In this document: positions 1 through 9,025 of the stretch, one piece after another
How the letters are laid out: every line of letters begins with the position of its first letter
Numbering within the stretch: the stretch's first letter is position 1
From: Pseudohongiella sp.
Lineage (GTDB): Bacteria; Pseudomonadota; Gammaproteobacteria; Pseudomonadales; Pseudohongiellaceae
DNA: 64,000 nt
Assembly (NCBI GenBank): GCA_030651695.1
Contig: JAUSCD010000012.1
Span: forward strand, 310,001-374,000
Reading direction: 5' to 3'
Translations under genes and position numbers: made by a program
Notes under the pieces: generated by a model
Database searches by the model: none
The model's input: the letters and a program-made list of their open reading frames with translations, nothing else
Told to the model about the DNA's origin: nothing

Positions 1-36
1 AACCCTTTCTCAACCCCCAAAACTGAAGGAGTCCAA

Positions 37-1311
37 TTGGCAGCCCGTATCCGTGTCGCGCTGGCGACTGGCATGATTGTGTTTGTTTGCTACCTTGGCT
101 GGCAGCAGATCCCTGCACCGCTGCCTGCACAATGGTCGACTGCTGAACTGGCACTTCTGCATAACCTGTCACTGGACAGTCTGCCACCATTGCCGGCTGA
201 CCCGGGAAATGCCGTTGCGGACCATCCGCTGGCGAGACAAATGGGTCAACTTCTGTTTTTTGATACCCGGCTCAGCGCCAACAATGAAGTCTCCTGTGCG
301 ACCTGCCACCAACCCGACAAAATGTTTACTGATGGCCGCGCGCTGGCAGTTGGTCTGAGTCAGGCCGATCGCAACAGTATGGGGCTGGTGGGAGTTGCTT
401 ACAGCCCCTGGTTATTCTGGGACGGGCGTAAAGACAGCCTGTGGTCGCAGGCGTTGGAGCCACTGGAAAATCCACTGGAACATGGCAGCAATCGGGTGCA
501 ACTGGCGCGACTGGTCCTGACTGATCCGGTATATAGCGAGTACTACGATGCATTATTTGGCATTGACACCGGATTTCTGACATCGATTACGGACAAAAAT
601 CATATTCCTGCCGCATCGCCATCAGGCGATGCGCAATTAAAAGCCAATTGGGATGGTCTCTCTCCACAGGACCAACATGCAGTCAACATTGTTTTCAGCA
701 ACATAGGCAAAACACTGGCGGCCTGGTTAAGGCAACTCACACATACGCCCTCGGTTTTTGATAAGTATGTTTCACGACTCGCTACTGGTCCGTCGCTGGT
801 TCAGGAGAATACATTAAGCAAAGAGCAGCTGGCAGGGCTCAGGCTGTTTATCGGAAAAGCCCAATGTGTGAACTGCCACAATGGTCCGCTTTTTACCAAT
901 AACTCGTTCCATAATACGGCCGTTCTCAGCGCGCCCGGTATACAACCGGCAGCGGGGCGGTCTCAGGGGTTAAGATTGGCGCAATCGGATATTTTTAATT
1001 GTCTTGGCCCTTATAGTGACGCCAAACCATCACAGTGTCAGGAACTGCGTTTTGCACGCGGAGGCGACGAAATGATTGGCGCACAACGCACCGCCAGTCT
1101 GCGCAACCTTGCAGCGACGGCGCCCTATATGCATGCTGGTCAGATCACAACACTGGAGGACGTTATCAATCACTACAACAGAGCGCAGATCGCGGTTATC
1201 GGACATAACGAAGCAAAACCTCTCGCCTTGCGCGCTGTTGAAAAAAGACAACTGCGGGCTTTCCTGGACAGCCTGAATGGCGGCGTTACTACTGAAGCGG
1301 ATTCCATGTGA
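37..1311 (+). CDS. Diheme cytochrome c peroxidase / MauG-family protein
   Basis: Membrane-anchored periplasmic diheme protein of the bacterial cytochrome c peroxidase/MauG family, which reduces peroxide or oxidises partner substrates. Two CXXCH haem sites are visible, CATCH at residues 87-91 and CVNCH at 277-281, the usual two-domain spacing. An uncleaved-looking hydrophobic anchor spans residues 5-24. The start is TTG with AAGGAG five bases upstream. No stop codon lies in frame between base 1 and 37, so an upstream start cannot be excluded, but the anchor and SD favour 37. The gene overlaps the cry-DASH gene by four bases, implying translational coupling. Peroxidase versus MauG-like oxidase activity cannot be decided from sequence alone. 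Confidence 0.88.
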   Translation: MAARIRVALATGMIVFVCYLGWQQIPAPLPAQWSTAELALLHNLSLDSLPPLPADPGNAVADHPLARQMGQLLFFDTRLSANNEVSCATCHQPDKMFTDGRALAVGLSQADRNSMGLVGVAYSPWLFWDGRKDSLWSQALEPLENPLEHGSNRVQLARLVLTDPVYSEYYDALFGIDTGFLTSITDKNHIPAASPSGDAQLKANWDGLSPQDQHAVNIVFSNIGKTLAAWLRQLTHTPSVFDKYVSRLATGPSLVQENTLSKEQLAGLRLFIGKAQCVNCHNGPLFTNNSFHNTAVLSAPGIQPAAGRSQGLRLAQSDIFNCLGPYSDAKPSQCQELRFARGGDEMIGAQRTASLRNLAATAPYMHAGQITTLEDVINHYNRAQIAVIGHNEAKPLALRAVEKRQLRAFLDSLNGGVTTEADSM

Positions 1312-2630
1312 TTACAACACTGTACTGGATGACACACGACCTTCGTCTTGACGACAATCCTGCATTGGTGCGCGCAGCCTGGAGCAATCGCTTGTTGTGC
1401 GTGTTTTGTGTAGATCCAAGATGGTTCTCTGCGCACCGTTATCATGTCAGCTCAATGGGTGATCATCGCTGGCAGTTCCTGCAGCAAAGCCTGGACAATC
1501 TGAACCAACAACTGAAGCCGCTGAAACAACATGTATTGATCGAGTTTGGGTATCCCGAGCAACAACTGGCCGCGCTGGTGGTGAAGCGCGGCATCACAAG
1601 ACTGGTCTGCAGCCGTCAATTCGGGTCCGACGAGCGCGCGGTGCTCGACAGCCTGGCGAAACGGCTTCCCGCGCTCAAAATTGAGGAAGTAGACACCTAT
1701 ACGCTATTTGATCTCAAGGATCTGCCCGTCGGACTGGAGGAAACCCGCTCATCGTTTTCCGGTTTCAGACGCAAGGCTGAACAATATCCGGTTCCCATGC
1801 CTCTTGAAGCTCCGCACACATTACCTGCGTCGTTGGTGGACCCGGCACAATCCAGCTTTCCCGATAAATTACCAGAATGGGCCCCGGCCTCCGCCAATGA
1901 TGCGAGTCTGTTTGGCGGCGGCGAAACCACCGCTAAAATCCACCTGAAAAAATACTTTTCCGGTGATCTGCCGCGTCACTACAAAGACGTCCGCAATGAA
2001 CTGGACGGCTGGGAAAACTCTTCAAAAATGTCTGCCTGGCTAAACCAAGGCTGTCTGTCAGCGCGCCGTCTTAAACTCACACTTGATCAGTATGAAACAA
2101 ACCACGGAGCCAACGAATCCACTCAGTGGCTATTTGTTGAGTTGCTGTGGCGCGAGTACTTCCAGTGGCTGGCGCTGGAAATCGGCAAACAGCTGTACCG
2201 CTTTAAAGGAATGGCAGGACGCTGTCCGCTGACCTGTGTGCATCCGGAGCGTTATCAAAAATGGTGTAATGGCACCACGCCTTTTCCGCTGGTCAACGCC
2301 TGTATGCGCCAGCTCAAACAAACAGGTTATCTGTCGAATCGCGGCCGTCAGATCGCCGCCAGTTGTTTTGTCAACGAACTCGGCCTGGACTGGCGTTATG
2401 GTGCCGCCTGGTTTGAACATCAACTGATAGATTACGATGTGGCTGTCAATTGGGGTAACTGGCAGTACATAGCAGGCGTGGGTGTTGACCCACGCGGCGG
2501 CCGACATTTTGATCTGGACAAACAGACTGAGCTGTATGATGCTGACGGCAGCTATCGCGCGCGCTGGGCGCCAGGGGTCACAGATAGCGTGCTGGACTCA
2601 GTTGATGCCGCTGACTGGCCTATTGCCTGA
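1308..2630 (+). CDS. Cryptochrome/photolyase, DASH type
   Basis: FAD-dependent blue-light photolyase-family protein. Cry-DASH proteins repair cyclobutane dimers in single-stranded or looped DNA. The N-terminal photolyase domain (YWMTHDLRLDDNPAL, residues 5-19) would hold the antenna pigment. The C-terminal FAD domain carries the DASH-like blocks LSNRGRQIAASCFVNELGLD, YDVAVNWGNWQYIAGVG and DPRGGRHFDLDKQTE. The 440-residue length fits the family. The GTG start lies inside the stop of the peroxidase gene (GTGA overlap), so the two genes are co-translated. Pairing with a diheme peroxidase suggests a shared photo-oxidative stress role, which is inference. A class I CPD photolyase is the alternative, but the block signatures favour DASH. 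Confidence 0.88.
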   Translation: MITTLYWMTHDLRLDDNPALVRAAWSNRLLCVFCVDPRWFSAHRYHVSSMGDHRWQFLQQSLDNLNQQLKPLKQHVLIEFGYPEQQLAALVVKRGITRLVCSRQFGSDERAVLDSLAKRLPALKIEEVDTYTLFDLKDLPVGLEETRSSFSGFRRKAEQYPVPMPLEAPHTLPASLVDPAQSSFPDKLPEWAPASANDASLFGGGETTAKIHLKKYFSGDLPRHYKDVRNELDGWENSSKMSAWLNQGCLSARRLKLTLDQYETNHGANESTQWLFVELLWREYFQWLALEIGKQLYRFKGMAGRCPLTCVHPERYQKWCNGTTPFPLVNACMRQLKQTGYLSNRGRQIAASCFVNELGLDWRYGAAWFEHQLIDYDVAVNWGNWQYIAGVGVDPRGGRHFDLDKQTELYDADGSYRARWAPGVTDSVLDSVDAADWPIA

Positions 2631-2683
2631 TCACCGGAGACCATCAGGCGATTCCAACCCATCCCACATTGAGGGTCGCAATT

Positions 2684-3598
2684 TTGTTAAAGCGGTTTGC
2701 ACCATTATTGCTCGCAACAGTTCTTGTTTTCAGCGCCAGTGCCACGCACAACAGCCTGGCTGATGAGATGCCATGGCAAGGTGTACCCGGTGCAAAAGGG
2801 CATATTGTAATGGTGGGCGGTGGTCCGCGCCCGGACAGTGTCATGCGTCATATTCTGCAACTTTCCGGTGATAACAGTATGCTGGTTATCCCCATGGCCT
2901 CTGCCACACCACAACAAACCGGCGACGCTCAGGCTGCGCAATTTCTCGAACTCGGAGCAGCCAGTGCAGCGGCCTTGGTGCTGCAATCGGAAGATCTGGA
3001 TAATACTGAAATTGCTCAGCGCATCGCATCTGCAAAAGGCATCTGGTTCAGCGGTGGCGATCAGAACCGCCTGATGGAGGCCTTGGGCAATGGTGTATTA
3101 CTGGCGGCTGTGAAACAGGCCTATCTGGATGGCGCCGTGATCTCCGGAACCAGCGCAGGAACCGCCGTGATCAGTCGTTCCATGATCACTGGCGACGAAC
3201 GGTTTCCGGCCGAAGACAACAACTTTGCAGTGCTGATCGAAAACAACGTGGTGACTACCCCTGGCATTGGTTTGCTGAACAACATGATTGTTGATCAGCA
3301 CTTTGTTATGCGCAGCCGGCTAAATCGTCTGATAAGTGTGTTGATAGATACCCCGGAGTCTCTTGCCGCAGGCATCGATGAAGCCACAGCTTTATGGATA
3401 CAGCCGGACGGCGTGGCAGAAGTGCTCGGAGAAAGCCAGGTTATCTTGCTGCAGGAGTCAGGCGGAACAGACAACCAGCAACTAGCAGACAGTCCACGTT
3501 TGCAGGCCGCCCGGGATATCCGCCTCAGTGTGTTACCGCCGGGCAGCCGGTTCCGCATTACTGACAGCGAAATTGTCGATATCAGCTTGCCGGATTGA
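2684..3598 (+). CDS. Exported cyanophycinase-like peptidase, S51 family
   Basis: Serine peptidase of family S51, which includes cyanophycinase and dipeptidase E. The nucleophile motif GTSAG is at 3146-3160, and MVGGG and SGGDQNRL match the family's conserved glycine loops. A signal peptide (hydrophobic run ending near SASATHNSLA) indicates export. The frame is open from a TTG at 2669, but the TTG at 2684 has GAGGG eight bases upstream and gives a cleaner signal peptide, so it is preferred. The likely substrate is cyanophycin or another beta-aspartyl peptide. No cyanophycin synthetase is in the window, so a scavenging role is inferred. The 3' end overlaps the convergent GNAT gene by 17 bases. 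Confidence 0.8.
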   Translation: MLKRFAPLLLATVLVFSASATHNSLADEMPWQGVPGAKGHIVMVGGGPRPDSVMRHILQLSGDNSMLVIPMASATPQQTGDAQAAQFLELGAASAAALVLQSEDLDNTEIAQRIASAKGIWFSGGDQNRLMEALGNGVLLAAVKQAYLDGAVISGTSAGTAVISRSMITGDERFPAEDNNFAVLIENNVVTTPGIGLLNNMIVDQHFVMRSRLNRLISVLIDTPESLAAGIDEATALWIQPDGVAEVLGESQVILLQESGGTDNQQLADSPRLQAARDIRLSVLPPGSRFRITDSEIVDISLPD

Positions 3599-4163
3599 TT
3601 ATTTTTGTCATGCATCTGTGTTTGATACCGACTTCCGTAAATATCCCGCCCACCGACTGATAACCACAGGCTTTGTAGAACGACTCCGCACTCACCCGGG
3701 CATGTAGCTCAATCAGTCTGGTGCCTTCAGACGACATTATTTTTTCAACTTCAGTTATCAGTTGCTGGCCCAACCGCTGCCGCTGGTAACTTGCATCTAC
3801 CGCCATCTGCCTAAGTTTCACACAGCCGGCGGCCAGCGGCACAATCACCACACAAGCCAGCAAGGTGTCGGTTTTCTGGTCGACGGACCAGATTGAGAAG
3901 TGCCTTTGATTTACTTCCACACTCAGGTTTTCATTCCACAGATTGAGTCCCAATGGTTCTCGCAATACACGGTGGCGAAGTTCCAGCGTGCGTTTGTAGG
4001 CTTCAGTGCCGTAATCAGTTTCCCGGAACTCGCGACGAACAGGCAAAAGCTGCTGCCGGTTGTCTGCCGGCCCGCCGGCACGGCGCTGCCAGCTTTCGTT
4101 CACCACCTCCGCACAATCCTCGACGGCTGACGGGCGGCGGTTTTTATCTGACGTTTTTGCCAT
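3582..4163 (-). CDS. GNAT-family N-acetyltransferase
   Basis: Probable acetyl-CoA-dependent N-acetyltransferase. The GNAT core is recognisable in the C-terminal two thirds: LRQMAVDASYQRQRLGQQLI is the acetyl-CoA pyrophosphate-binding motif A (pattern Q/RxxGxG/A, here RQRLGQ). It is followed by IELHARVSAESFYKACGYQSVG, the motif B end of the fold. The 193-residue protein has about 50 extra N-terminal residues rich in charge; a later start inside these is possible because the SD in front of 4163 is distant. It is convergent with the S51 peptidase gene. Substrate unknown. Confidence 0.75.
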   Translation of the reverse strand: MAKTSDKNRRPSAVEDCAEVVNESWQRRAGGPADNRQQLLPVRREFRETDYGTEAYKRTLELRHRVLREPLGLNLWNENLSVEVNQRHFSIWSVDQKTDTLLACVVIVPLAAGCVKLRQMAVDASYQRQRLGQQLITEVEKIMSSEGTRLIELHARVSAESFYKACGYQSVGGIFTEVGIKHRCMTKIINPAS

Positions 4164-4320
4164 GCTTTGCGAAATTTCCTGCTCAAACGAGCGTTATGAC
4201 ACTTGTGGATTGCTGGTGAACCGATATTCGAGTACGCCTGTCATGAAGGCAATTATGCCATGCCCGGTATTCTGGCCGGAGCGCAGCAGATGGTGTGCCT
4301 TACGCCCCCACTTACAGCTT

Positions 4321-5646
4321 CTAGGCAAGCAACATACCAGAGAGCAATGTTGCGATACCCAGAAAGGCAAAAAAGCCGACGATGTCGGTGACTGTAGTCA
4401 GAATAATAGACGAAGCCTGCGCTGGATCCTGGCCAAACTTGACCAGCACAATGGGCACAATCGCACCAGCGAAACCGGCAGCAATCATCGCCAGGACCAT
4501 TGCTGAACAAATGATCAATACCAGGCCGACCGACTGGCTCCAGATAAACACACCTAAACCACACGTCAGCGCGATGGCGATGCCATTCATAAAACCAACA
4601 CGAACCTCCTTGAACATCACCCTGAACCAGTGCCTGACAGTAATCTCACGCAGGGCGAGTCCGCGCATGGTAACCGCAAGCGCCTGCGCGCCAGCATTAC
4701 CTGACTGACCCGCCACCACAGGCAACAAAACCGCCAACGCTGTGAAACTTGCAATGGTACTTTCAAACAGTCCCACAACGGACGCCGCTAAAAACGCAGT
4801 GATCAGATTGATCTGCAACCATGGCATACGCTTTTTTACAGCAAACCATGAACCGGACAAGGCGCGTTCGTCACGGCTGGCACCGACCATCGCCAGCACA
4901 TCCGATGACATATCTTCCTGCGAAACCTGAACCAGACTGGCGTGATTGATAATACCCAGCATGCGCTGATCGATGTCCACCACCGGCAAATCCAGCAATT
5001 GAAGACGCTCAAACAAGTCAGAGATTTCGTCTTTGCCAGCGGTGCTGGTCACTGCCGCAGTGACGGGCTGGGAAATTTCAGAAAGTGTGACACCGGGCTC
5101 TGAAATTGCAATATCCTGAAGATGAACTTTGGCAGTGAGACGCCCATCGGCATCCACCAGAAAAATACCGCGCGATGTTTTCAATTTTGTTTTGCGCAGA
5201 ATTTTAAGTGTTTCCGCAACCGTAAGGTGGCTATGAAAACTCCATATGCGCGTATCCATCAAACGCCCGGCACTGCCCTCCGGATAAGTCATCAGTGTTA
5301 TCAGCTCATTGCGCACCGACTCCTGCAATGTCTGCAGCACTGTTTCCAGATCAGTTTTACTGAACTGGCCAAGCATGCGTACAGTGTCCTGCGGAGGAAG
5401 CTCTGTAAGTAATTCAACAATATGCGACTCTGGCAGGAGCCGCACCAACGCCGCAGCAGATCCCGGCAGCAAATATGTCCACATTGGCAACAATACATAA
5501 ACCGGTTGCTGGCTGATGATTTCGGCAACATCCGTTGCAGGCATGGTCTCAATCTTTAATGCAGCTTCCTGCGGATACTCCAGCAAAAATCTGCGTGTCA
5601 GCGCGGCGTCTACAGGATTGACTTCCTCTGCCATATCAGTCGCCAT
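4321..5646 (-). CDS. mgtE: Magnesium transporter MgtE
   Basis: Mg2+-gated Mg2+ channel of the inner membrane. It has an N-terminal helical MgtE-N domain (about residues 15-130), a CBS pair (about 135-255) and five membrane helices (about 275-440). The conserved pore/loop segment VVAGQSGNAGAQALAVTMRG and the C-terminal FGQDPAQASSIILTTVTDI are textbook MgtE. Length 441 is normal. The ATG at 5646 has GAGG nine bases upstream and overlaps the preceding gene by 11 bases, so translation is coupled to a second, soluble MgtE-N/CBS protein. It is the last gene of a three-gene unit with an MscS-like channel. Confidence 0.93.
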   Translation of the reverse strand: MATDMAEEVNPVDAALTRRFLLEYPQEAALKIETMPATDVAEIISQQPVYVLLPMWTYLLPGSAAALVRLLPESHIVELLTELPPQDTVRMLGQFSKTDLETVLQTLQESVRNELITLMTYPEGSAGRLMDTRIWSFHSHLTVAETLKILRKTKLKTSRGIFLVDADGRLTAKVHLQDIAISEPGVTLSEISQPVTAAVTSTAGKDEISDLFERLQLLDLPVVDIDQRMLGIINHASLVQVSQEDMSSDVLAMVGASRDERALSGSWFAVKKRMPWLQINLITAFLAASVVGLFESTIASFTALAVLLPVVAGQSGNAGAQALAVTMRGLALREITVRHWFRVMFKEVRVGFMNGIAIALTCGLGVFIWSQSVGLVLIICSAMVLAMIAAGFAGAIVPIVLVKFGQDPAQASSIILTTVTDIVGFFAFLGIATLLSGMLLA

Positions 5647-6568
5647 TGATTACTACCTCAGGAGCCTTGCGGGGTCCGGTAAATTGAGGATCAGTACTGT
5701 GTGATTCGTTACCCGGTGAATCGCCCTGCTGCCATTCAACTTTTGCTCCCTCACTATTATTCACGGAAGACAAAGCCAGCAAACCGGAAGCGCTGGATAC
5801 CATTGCGGAGCCAAGCTGTGCAAGTAGCGAGTCCCCCGGCGCAGCTCTCTGGGCCGGCTGACTGGCCTTCAACGCGGAGCGCAGTGTTGTGCGGCTCAAA
5901 GTTCCTAGATAGGTACCCTGACTGCTGCGCACAGGAAGAACACTGTGGCTATGCCAGTCCTGAGAGCTTTTAGCCATCTTCAGACTCATCTCGGCGGGGA
6001 GTGGTGTGACACTTCTGTCCATAAGCTGCCCCAGTTCTGTTTCAGCCGGACTCAGGAGCAGCACATCAAGCGTCACGACTCCCACAATATGATGTTTCTT
6101 ATCAATAACGGTCAGACTGCATCCAAAAGGCAGCTCAATCTTTTTTAACAACGCCAGACATTCCCAGGCGCTGAGCTCGTCAAAAAAATGCGGCGTCGAC
6201 ATATCCATCCATGCACCAACCGTGTTGTCCTGATATTCAAGCGAGAGCGCCAACGGTTTGGCTAACTTGGCCGGCAAAGCCTGTAATAACTCAACTCGCC
6301 GGTCAGGCAATTGCAAGCGCAGCAGTGCAGCAACGCTCTGGTAAGACAGCTGAGCAAAAATTGCGACGTTTTTTTCCAGCGGCATTAAATCCATAATCCG
6401 CGCAGCAGGCCAGGTTTCCATACTCTGAAGCACCGGCGCTAATGTGCGAACCGGCACTTCGCCGAGATAGCTGGCGGCCTGCTCTGACGTTAACGCTTGC
6501 AATACACTGGCAGCTGCCTGTGGTTTGCTGGCCAGAAAATTGAGGCTGAGCGCATTAAATCTGTTCAT
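5636..6568 (-). CDS. Soluble MgtE-N/CBS-domain protein without transporter domain
   Basis: A 310-residue protein that resembles only the cytosolic half of MgtE. An N-terminal run of helical repeats (about residues 25-130, e.g. ASYLGEVPVRTLAPVLQSME) matches the MgtE-N superhelical domain. A CBS-pair-like region follows (about 135-245, SLTVIDKKHHIVGVVTLDVLL). No transmembrane helices follow; instead there is a 60-residue Ser/Gly/Pro-rich tail. It overlaps mgtE by 11 bases and the upstream mscS-like gene by 14. In MgtE these domains sense intracellular Mg2+ and close the pore, so a trans-acting Mg2+ sensor or heteromeric gating subunit is a reasonable inference. It is probably not a decayed transporter, since the frame is open and tightly coupled. 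Confidence 0.75.
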   Translation of the reverse strand: MNRFNALSLNFLASKPQAAASVLQALTSEQAASYLGEVPVRTLAPVLQSMETWPAARIMDLMPLEKNVAIFAQLSYQSVAALLRLQLPDRRVELLQALPAKLAKPLALSLEYQDNTVGAWMDMSTPHFFDELSAWECLALLKKIELPFGCSLTVIDKKHHIVGVVTLDVLLLSPAETELGQLMDRSVTPLPAEMSLKMAKSSQDWHSHSVLPVRSSQGTYLGTLSRTTLRSALKASQPAQRAAPGDSLLAQLGSAMVSSASGLLALSSVNNSEGAKVEWQQGDSPGNESHSTDPQFTGPRKAPEVVINGD

Positions 6569-7382
6569 CTTTCAGTTCCCGGGTAATGACGCTGAAAGAT
6601 TGTTCCATGCATAAGCTGGCGGGAATCAGCCTGCGTCCTTCCGCTGTTTCCAGTACCAGTCCGGTGCTGCTGAACTCCAGCACGCGACCACGATCACCTC
6701 CGATCTCGACAATCTGGCCCTGTCGCACCAATTGTTTGAGGTGCCGCACAGCAATCAGGTTTTGCACCATCAGCCTGGCCCCGAGCCCGAATGCCAGGGA
6801 GAAACCAGCCAGAACGGCCGCAAATCCAATAGCCAGCAAAATGACCAGGAAACTGACGTCAACTCCGATCTGACCCAGACCGATCACCACACCAATGATC
6901 AGAAACGAGATCTGGGCAATTTGCCCGAATAACGCGGCACGCGAGATATCCGCGGTTGATGCTGCGTGCTGAACAAGATGCCGGGCGATGGTCCCAAGGA
7001 TATAGCTGCTGATGATGATCAAGCCGCCAGACACCAGTGAGGGTACAAAGACCACCAGACGATCCAGCCATGCGGCTGCCGCGGAGAACCCAACCAACCC
7101 GACGGCAATCGTGACAGACACCAGCATCGTGGACCAGAACACTACAAAACCCAATAACTTCTCAGTCGCGTTGGATATCCTCACCATATGCAGAGTCGAA
7201 CCGTGCAGCTGTCTGTCCAGCAAGGCATTCAAGGTACGAATCAGCCTGATAATGACCATGCGCAGAAATCGCGCAAGCAGCCAACCGGCAAATAGCAGAA
7301 GAATGCCGCCAATGACATTGGGCAAATGCGCGACGATGATCGAGAGCACTTCCATGGTCTGTTGCTGAATTGATTCGAACAT
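6555..7382 (-). CDS. Small-conductance mechanosensitive channel, MscS-like
   Basis: Inner-membrane channel-like protein of the conserved-TM-helix/MscS group, 275 residues. Hydrophobic helices are at about residues 15-40, 75-100, 110-132, 150-170 and 175-200. The last has the Ala/Gly-rich pore-helix look (AAVLAGFSLAFGLGARLMVQNL). A short beta domain follows (IVEIGGDRGRVLEFSSTGLVL). The large MscS C-terminal vestibule is absent, as in the small-channel subfamily. It is first in the unit with the MgtE-like genes, with 14-base overlap. A role in ion release under osmotic or Mg2+ stress is inferred from context. Confidence 0.8.
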   Translation of the reverse strand: MFESIQQQTMEVLSIIVAHLPNVIGGILLLFAGWLLARFLRMVIIRLIRTLNALLDRQLHGSTLHMVRISNATEKLLGFVVFWSTMLVSVTIAVGLVGFSAAAAWLDRLVVFVPSLVSGGLIIISSYILGTIARHLVQHAASTADISRAALFGQIAQISFLIIGVVIGLGQIGVDVSFLVILLAIGFAAVLAGFSLAFGLGARLMVQNLIAVRHLKQLVRQGQIVEIGGDRGRVLEFSSTGLVLETAEGRRLIPASLCMEQSFSVITRELKDEQI

Positions 7383-7571
7383 GCTGTGCAGGTTCCTGAT
7401 AGTTATCGGTTAGTGACCGGCAAGTCGATCCGGCATCACTTGTGCTGCTGACAAACTGAAAATATGCACATGGCAGATGCCAGGCTTACCGGAAAAACCT
7501 GATCATCCGGGCAATTAAGGCGAGGCTTGACCCAACATAGGCTGGCGTCAGTATACGCGAGGGTTGTTTGC

Positions 7572-7841
7572 ATGAAACTGCTTGTTCCCGGTATTTTTAT
7601 TTTTGTCATGGCACTGTCAACTTCAGCGCTGCAAGCCCAGCCACGGGCGCTGGAGGAGGCACTTGCCGATGGCGCTGTTCAGGCAGCACTGCAACAGATA
7701 AGTGACAGCCGGCTGCAGGCAGCTCAGCATTTGGTAGAGATAGGTGGCATTGTTTCCCCTTCCGGGCAGGAGCACGAAACTGCTGACTGCCATCACTATT
7801 GGCAATGCCCGCGCCCGGTAGATTTCAGTCGTCGTGCTTGA
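7572..7841 (+). pseudogene. N-terminal fragment of an M20-type metallopeptidase
   Basis: The frame begins at ATG 7572 with GAGGG nine bases upstream. It encodes a clear signal peptide (hydrophobic run ending SALQA) followed by LQAAQHLVEIGGIVSPSGQE, which reads as the start of an M20-type peptidase catalytic domain. Resemblance stops near base 7780. The last 20 or so codons are unrelated, and the frame ends just after running into the 3' end of the convergent symporter gene. Metal-binding and dimerisation domains, normally more than 300 further residues, are missing. The simplest reading is a deletion that removed the rest of the gene. A short exported protein is possible but less likely. Confidence 0.65.
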
Positions 7842-8976
7842 TCTGCTCATCCAGCAGCACAGCCAGAGCGCCGTCGCAGGTGACATTACACGCCGTACCA
7901 AAACTGTCCTGAGCCAGATACAGCGCAATCATCAGTGCCAGCGCACTTTCACCAAAGCCCAGCATACTGCCGAGCAGACCCACGGCTGACATCACCGCGC
8001 CGCCCGGCACACCAGGCGCCGCCAGCATCACTACACCCAGGGTCAAAATAAACGGCAGCATCAGAGAAATTGGCGGTATCTCCAGATTGGACTGCATGCT
8101 GATTACAGCCACCGCGCAGCTCACAATAGTGATGGTAGAGCCGGACAAATGCACGGTAGCAAACAGAGGCACGGTAAAGTTCGCAACATCTTCGCTGACG
8201 CCATTGTTTTTGCTGCACTGCAAAGACACCGGGATAGTTGCAGCACTGGACATAGTGCCAAGTGCCGTAAAATAGGCTGGCAGCATATTGCGCATCAACG
8301 CCACCGGAGAACGACCGGCGCGCATACCCGCCAGCACGAACAGCAGGGTGATCCACAACCAGTGCAGTACCACTGCCATAGTCAGTACGATCGCAAAACT
8401 GCGCAGCGTGACAAATACTGTACCGGCAGCAGCCATCTCGGCAAATACACCTGCAATGTATACCGGCAACATCGGGATGATGGCTTTGATCAGTAACCAC
8501 TGGATCACGTCACGACCCTGATCCGACACCTGCTGCAGTGATTGCGAGCCGGTTGCAGCAATACCCAGACCAAAAACAAAAGCCAGCAACAACGCTGTCA
8601 TCACGTTAAATATCGGTGGCACGGTCACAGAGACATAGGGCAACAGGACCAGCGCCTGACCAGCATCAAACGCTGCACTGGGACTGGTCAGGGCCGGCAC
8701 CACCAGTGCTGCCACAACAAACGTCAGTGTCCCTGCCAATAGCGTTGAGACATACGCCAACCCCAATGATCGCCCCAGCAATTGACCGGACTTTTGTGGT
8801 AACGCCGCAATACCGCTGGTTATAAAAAACAGAATCAGTAAAGGGATGGTGAAAAACAGCAATTCCGCAAACAGTGCTTTTACGGTGATCAGAATCCGGG
8901 TGATCCATTCTGGCGCAAACAGACCCAGCAAAATTCCCAACGTAATACCAGCAATCAGTTTTATTATTAGCTTCAT
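7825..8976 (-). CDS. Dicarboxylate/amino acid:cation symporter, DAACS family
   Basis: Secondary transporter of the glutamate/aspartate/C4-dicarboxylate family (DAACS), inner membrane, about eight membrane helices plus re-entrant hairpins. The serine-rich hairpin motif appears as TMSSAATIPVSLQCSKNNGV. The second hairpin region AAPGVPGGAVMSAVGLLGSMLG and the C-terminal substrate-site segment QDSFGTACNVTCDGALAVL are also family-typical. The frame is open to 9042, but the ATG at 8976 starts directly with the MKLIIKLIAGI first helix and is preferred. Length 383 is near the family's lower range. Substrate not assignable from sequence; ion coupling is probably Na+ or H+. Confidence 0.85.
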   Translation of the reverse strand: MKLIIKLIAGITLGILLGLFAPEWITRILITVKALFAELLFFTIPLLILFFITSGIAALPQKSGQLLGRSLGLAYVSTLLAGTLTFVVAALVVPALTSPSAAFDAGQALVLLPYVSVTVPPIFNVMTALLLAFVFGLGIAATGSQSLQQVSDQGRDVIQWLLIKAIIPMLPVYIAGVFAEMAAAGTVFVTLRSFAIVLTMAVVLHWLWITLLFVLAGMRAGRSPVALMRNMLPAYFTALGTMSSAATIPVSLQCSKNNGVSEDVANFTVPLFATVHLSGSTITIVSCAVAVISMQSNLEIPPISLMLPFILTLGVVMLAAPGVPGGAVMSAVGLLGSMLGFGESALALMIALYLAQDSFGTACNVTCDGALAVLLDEQIKHDD

Positions 8977-9025
8977 ATACCAAGGTCCGTTCTCAAATTT
9001 CTGGTGGGTTAACGCTGACTGACAG

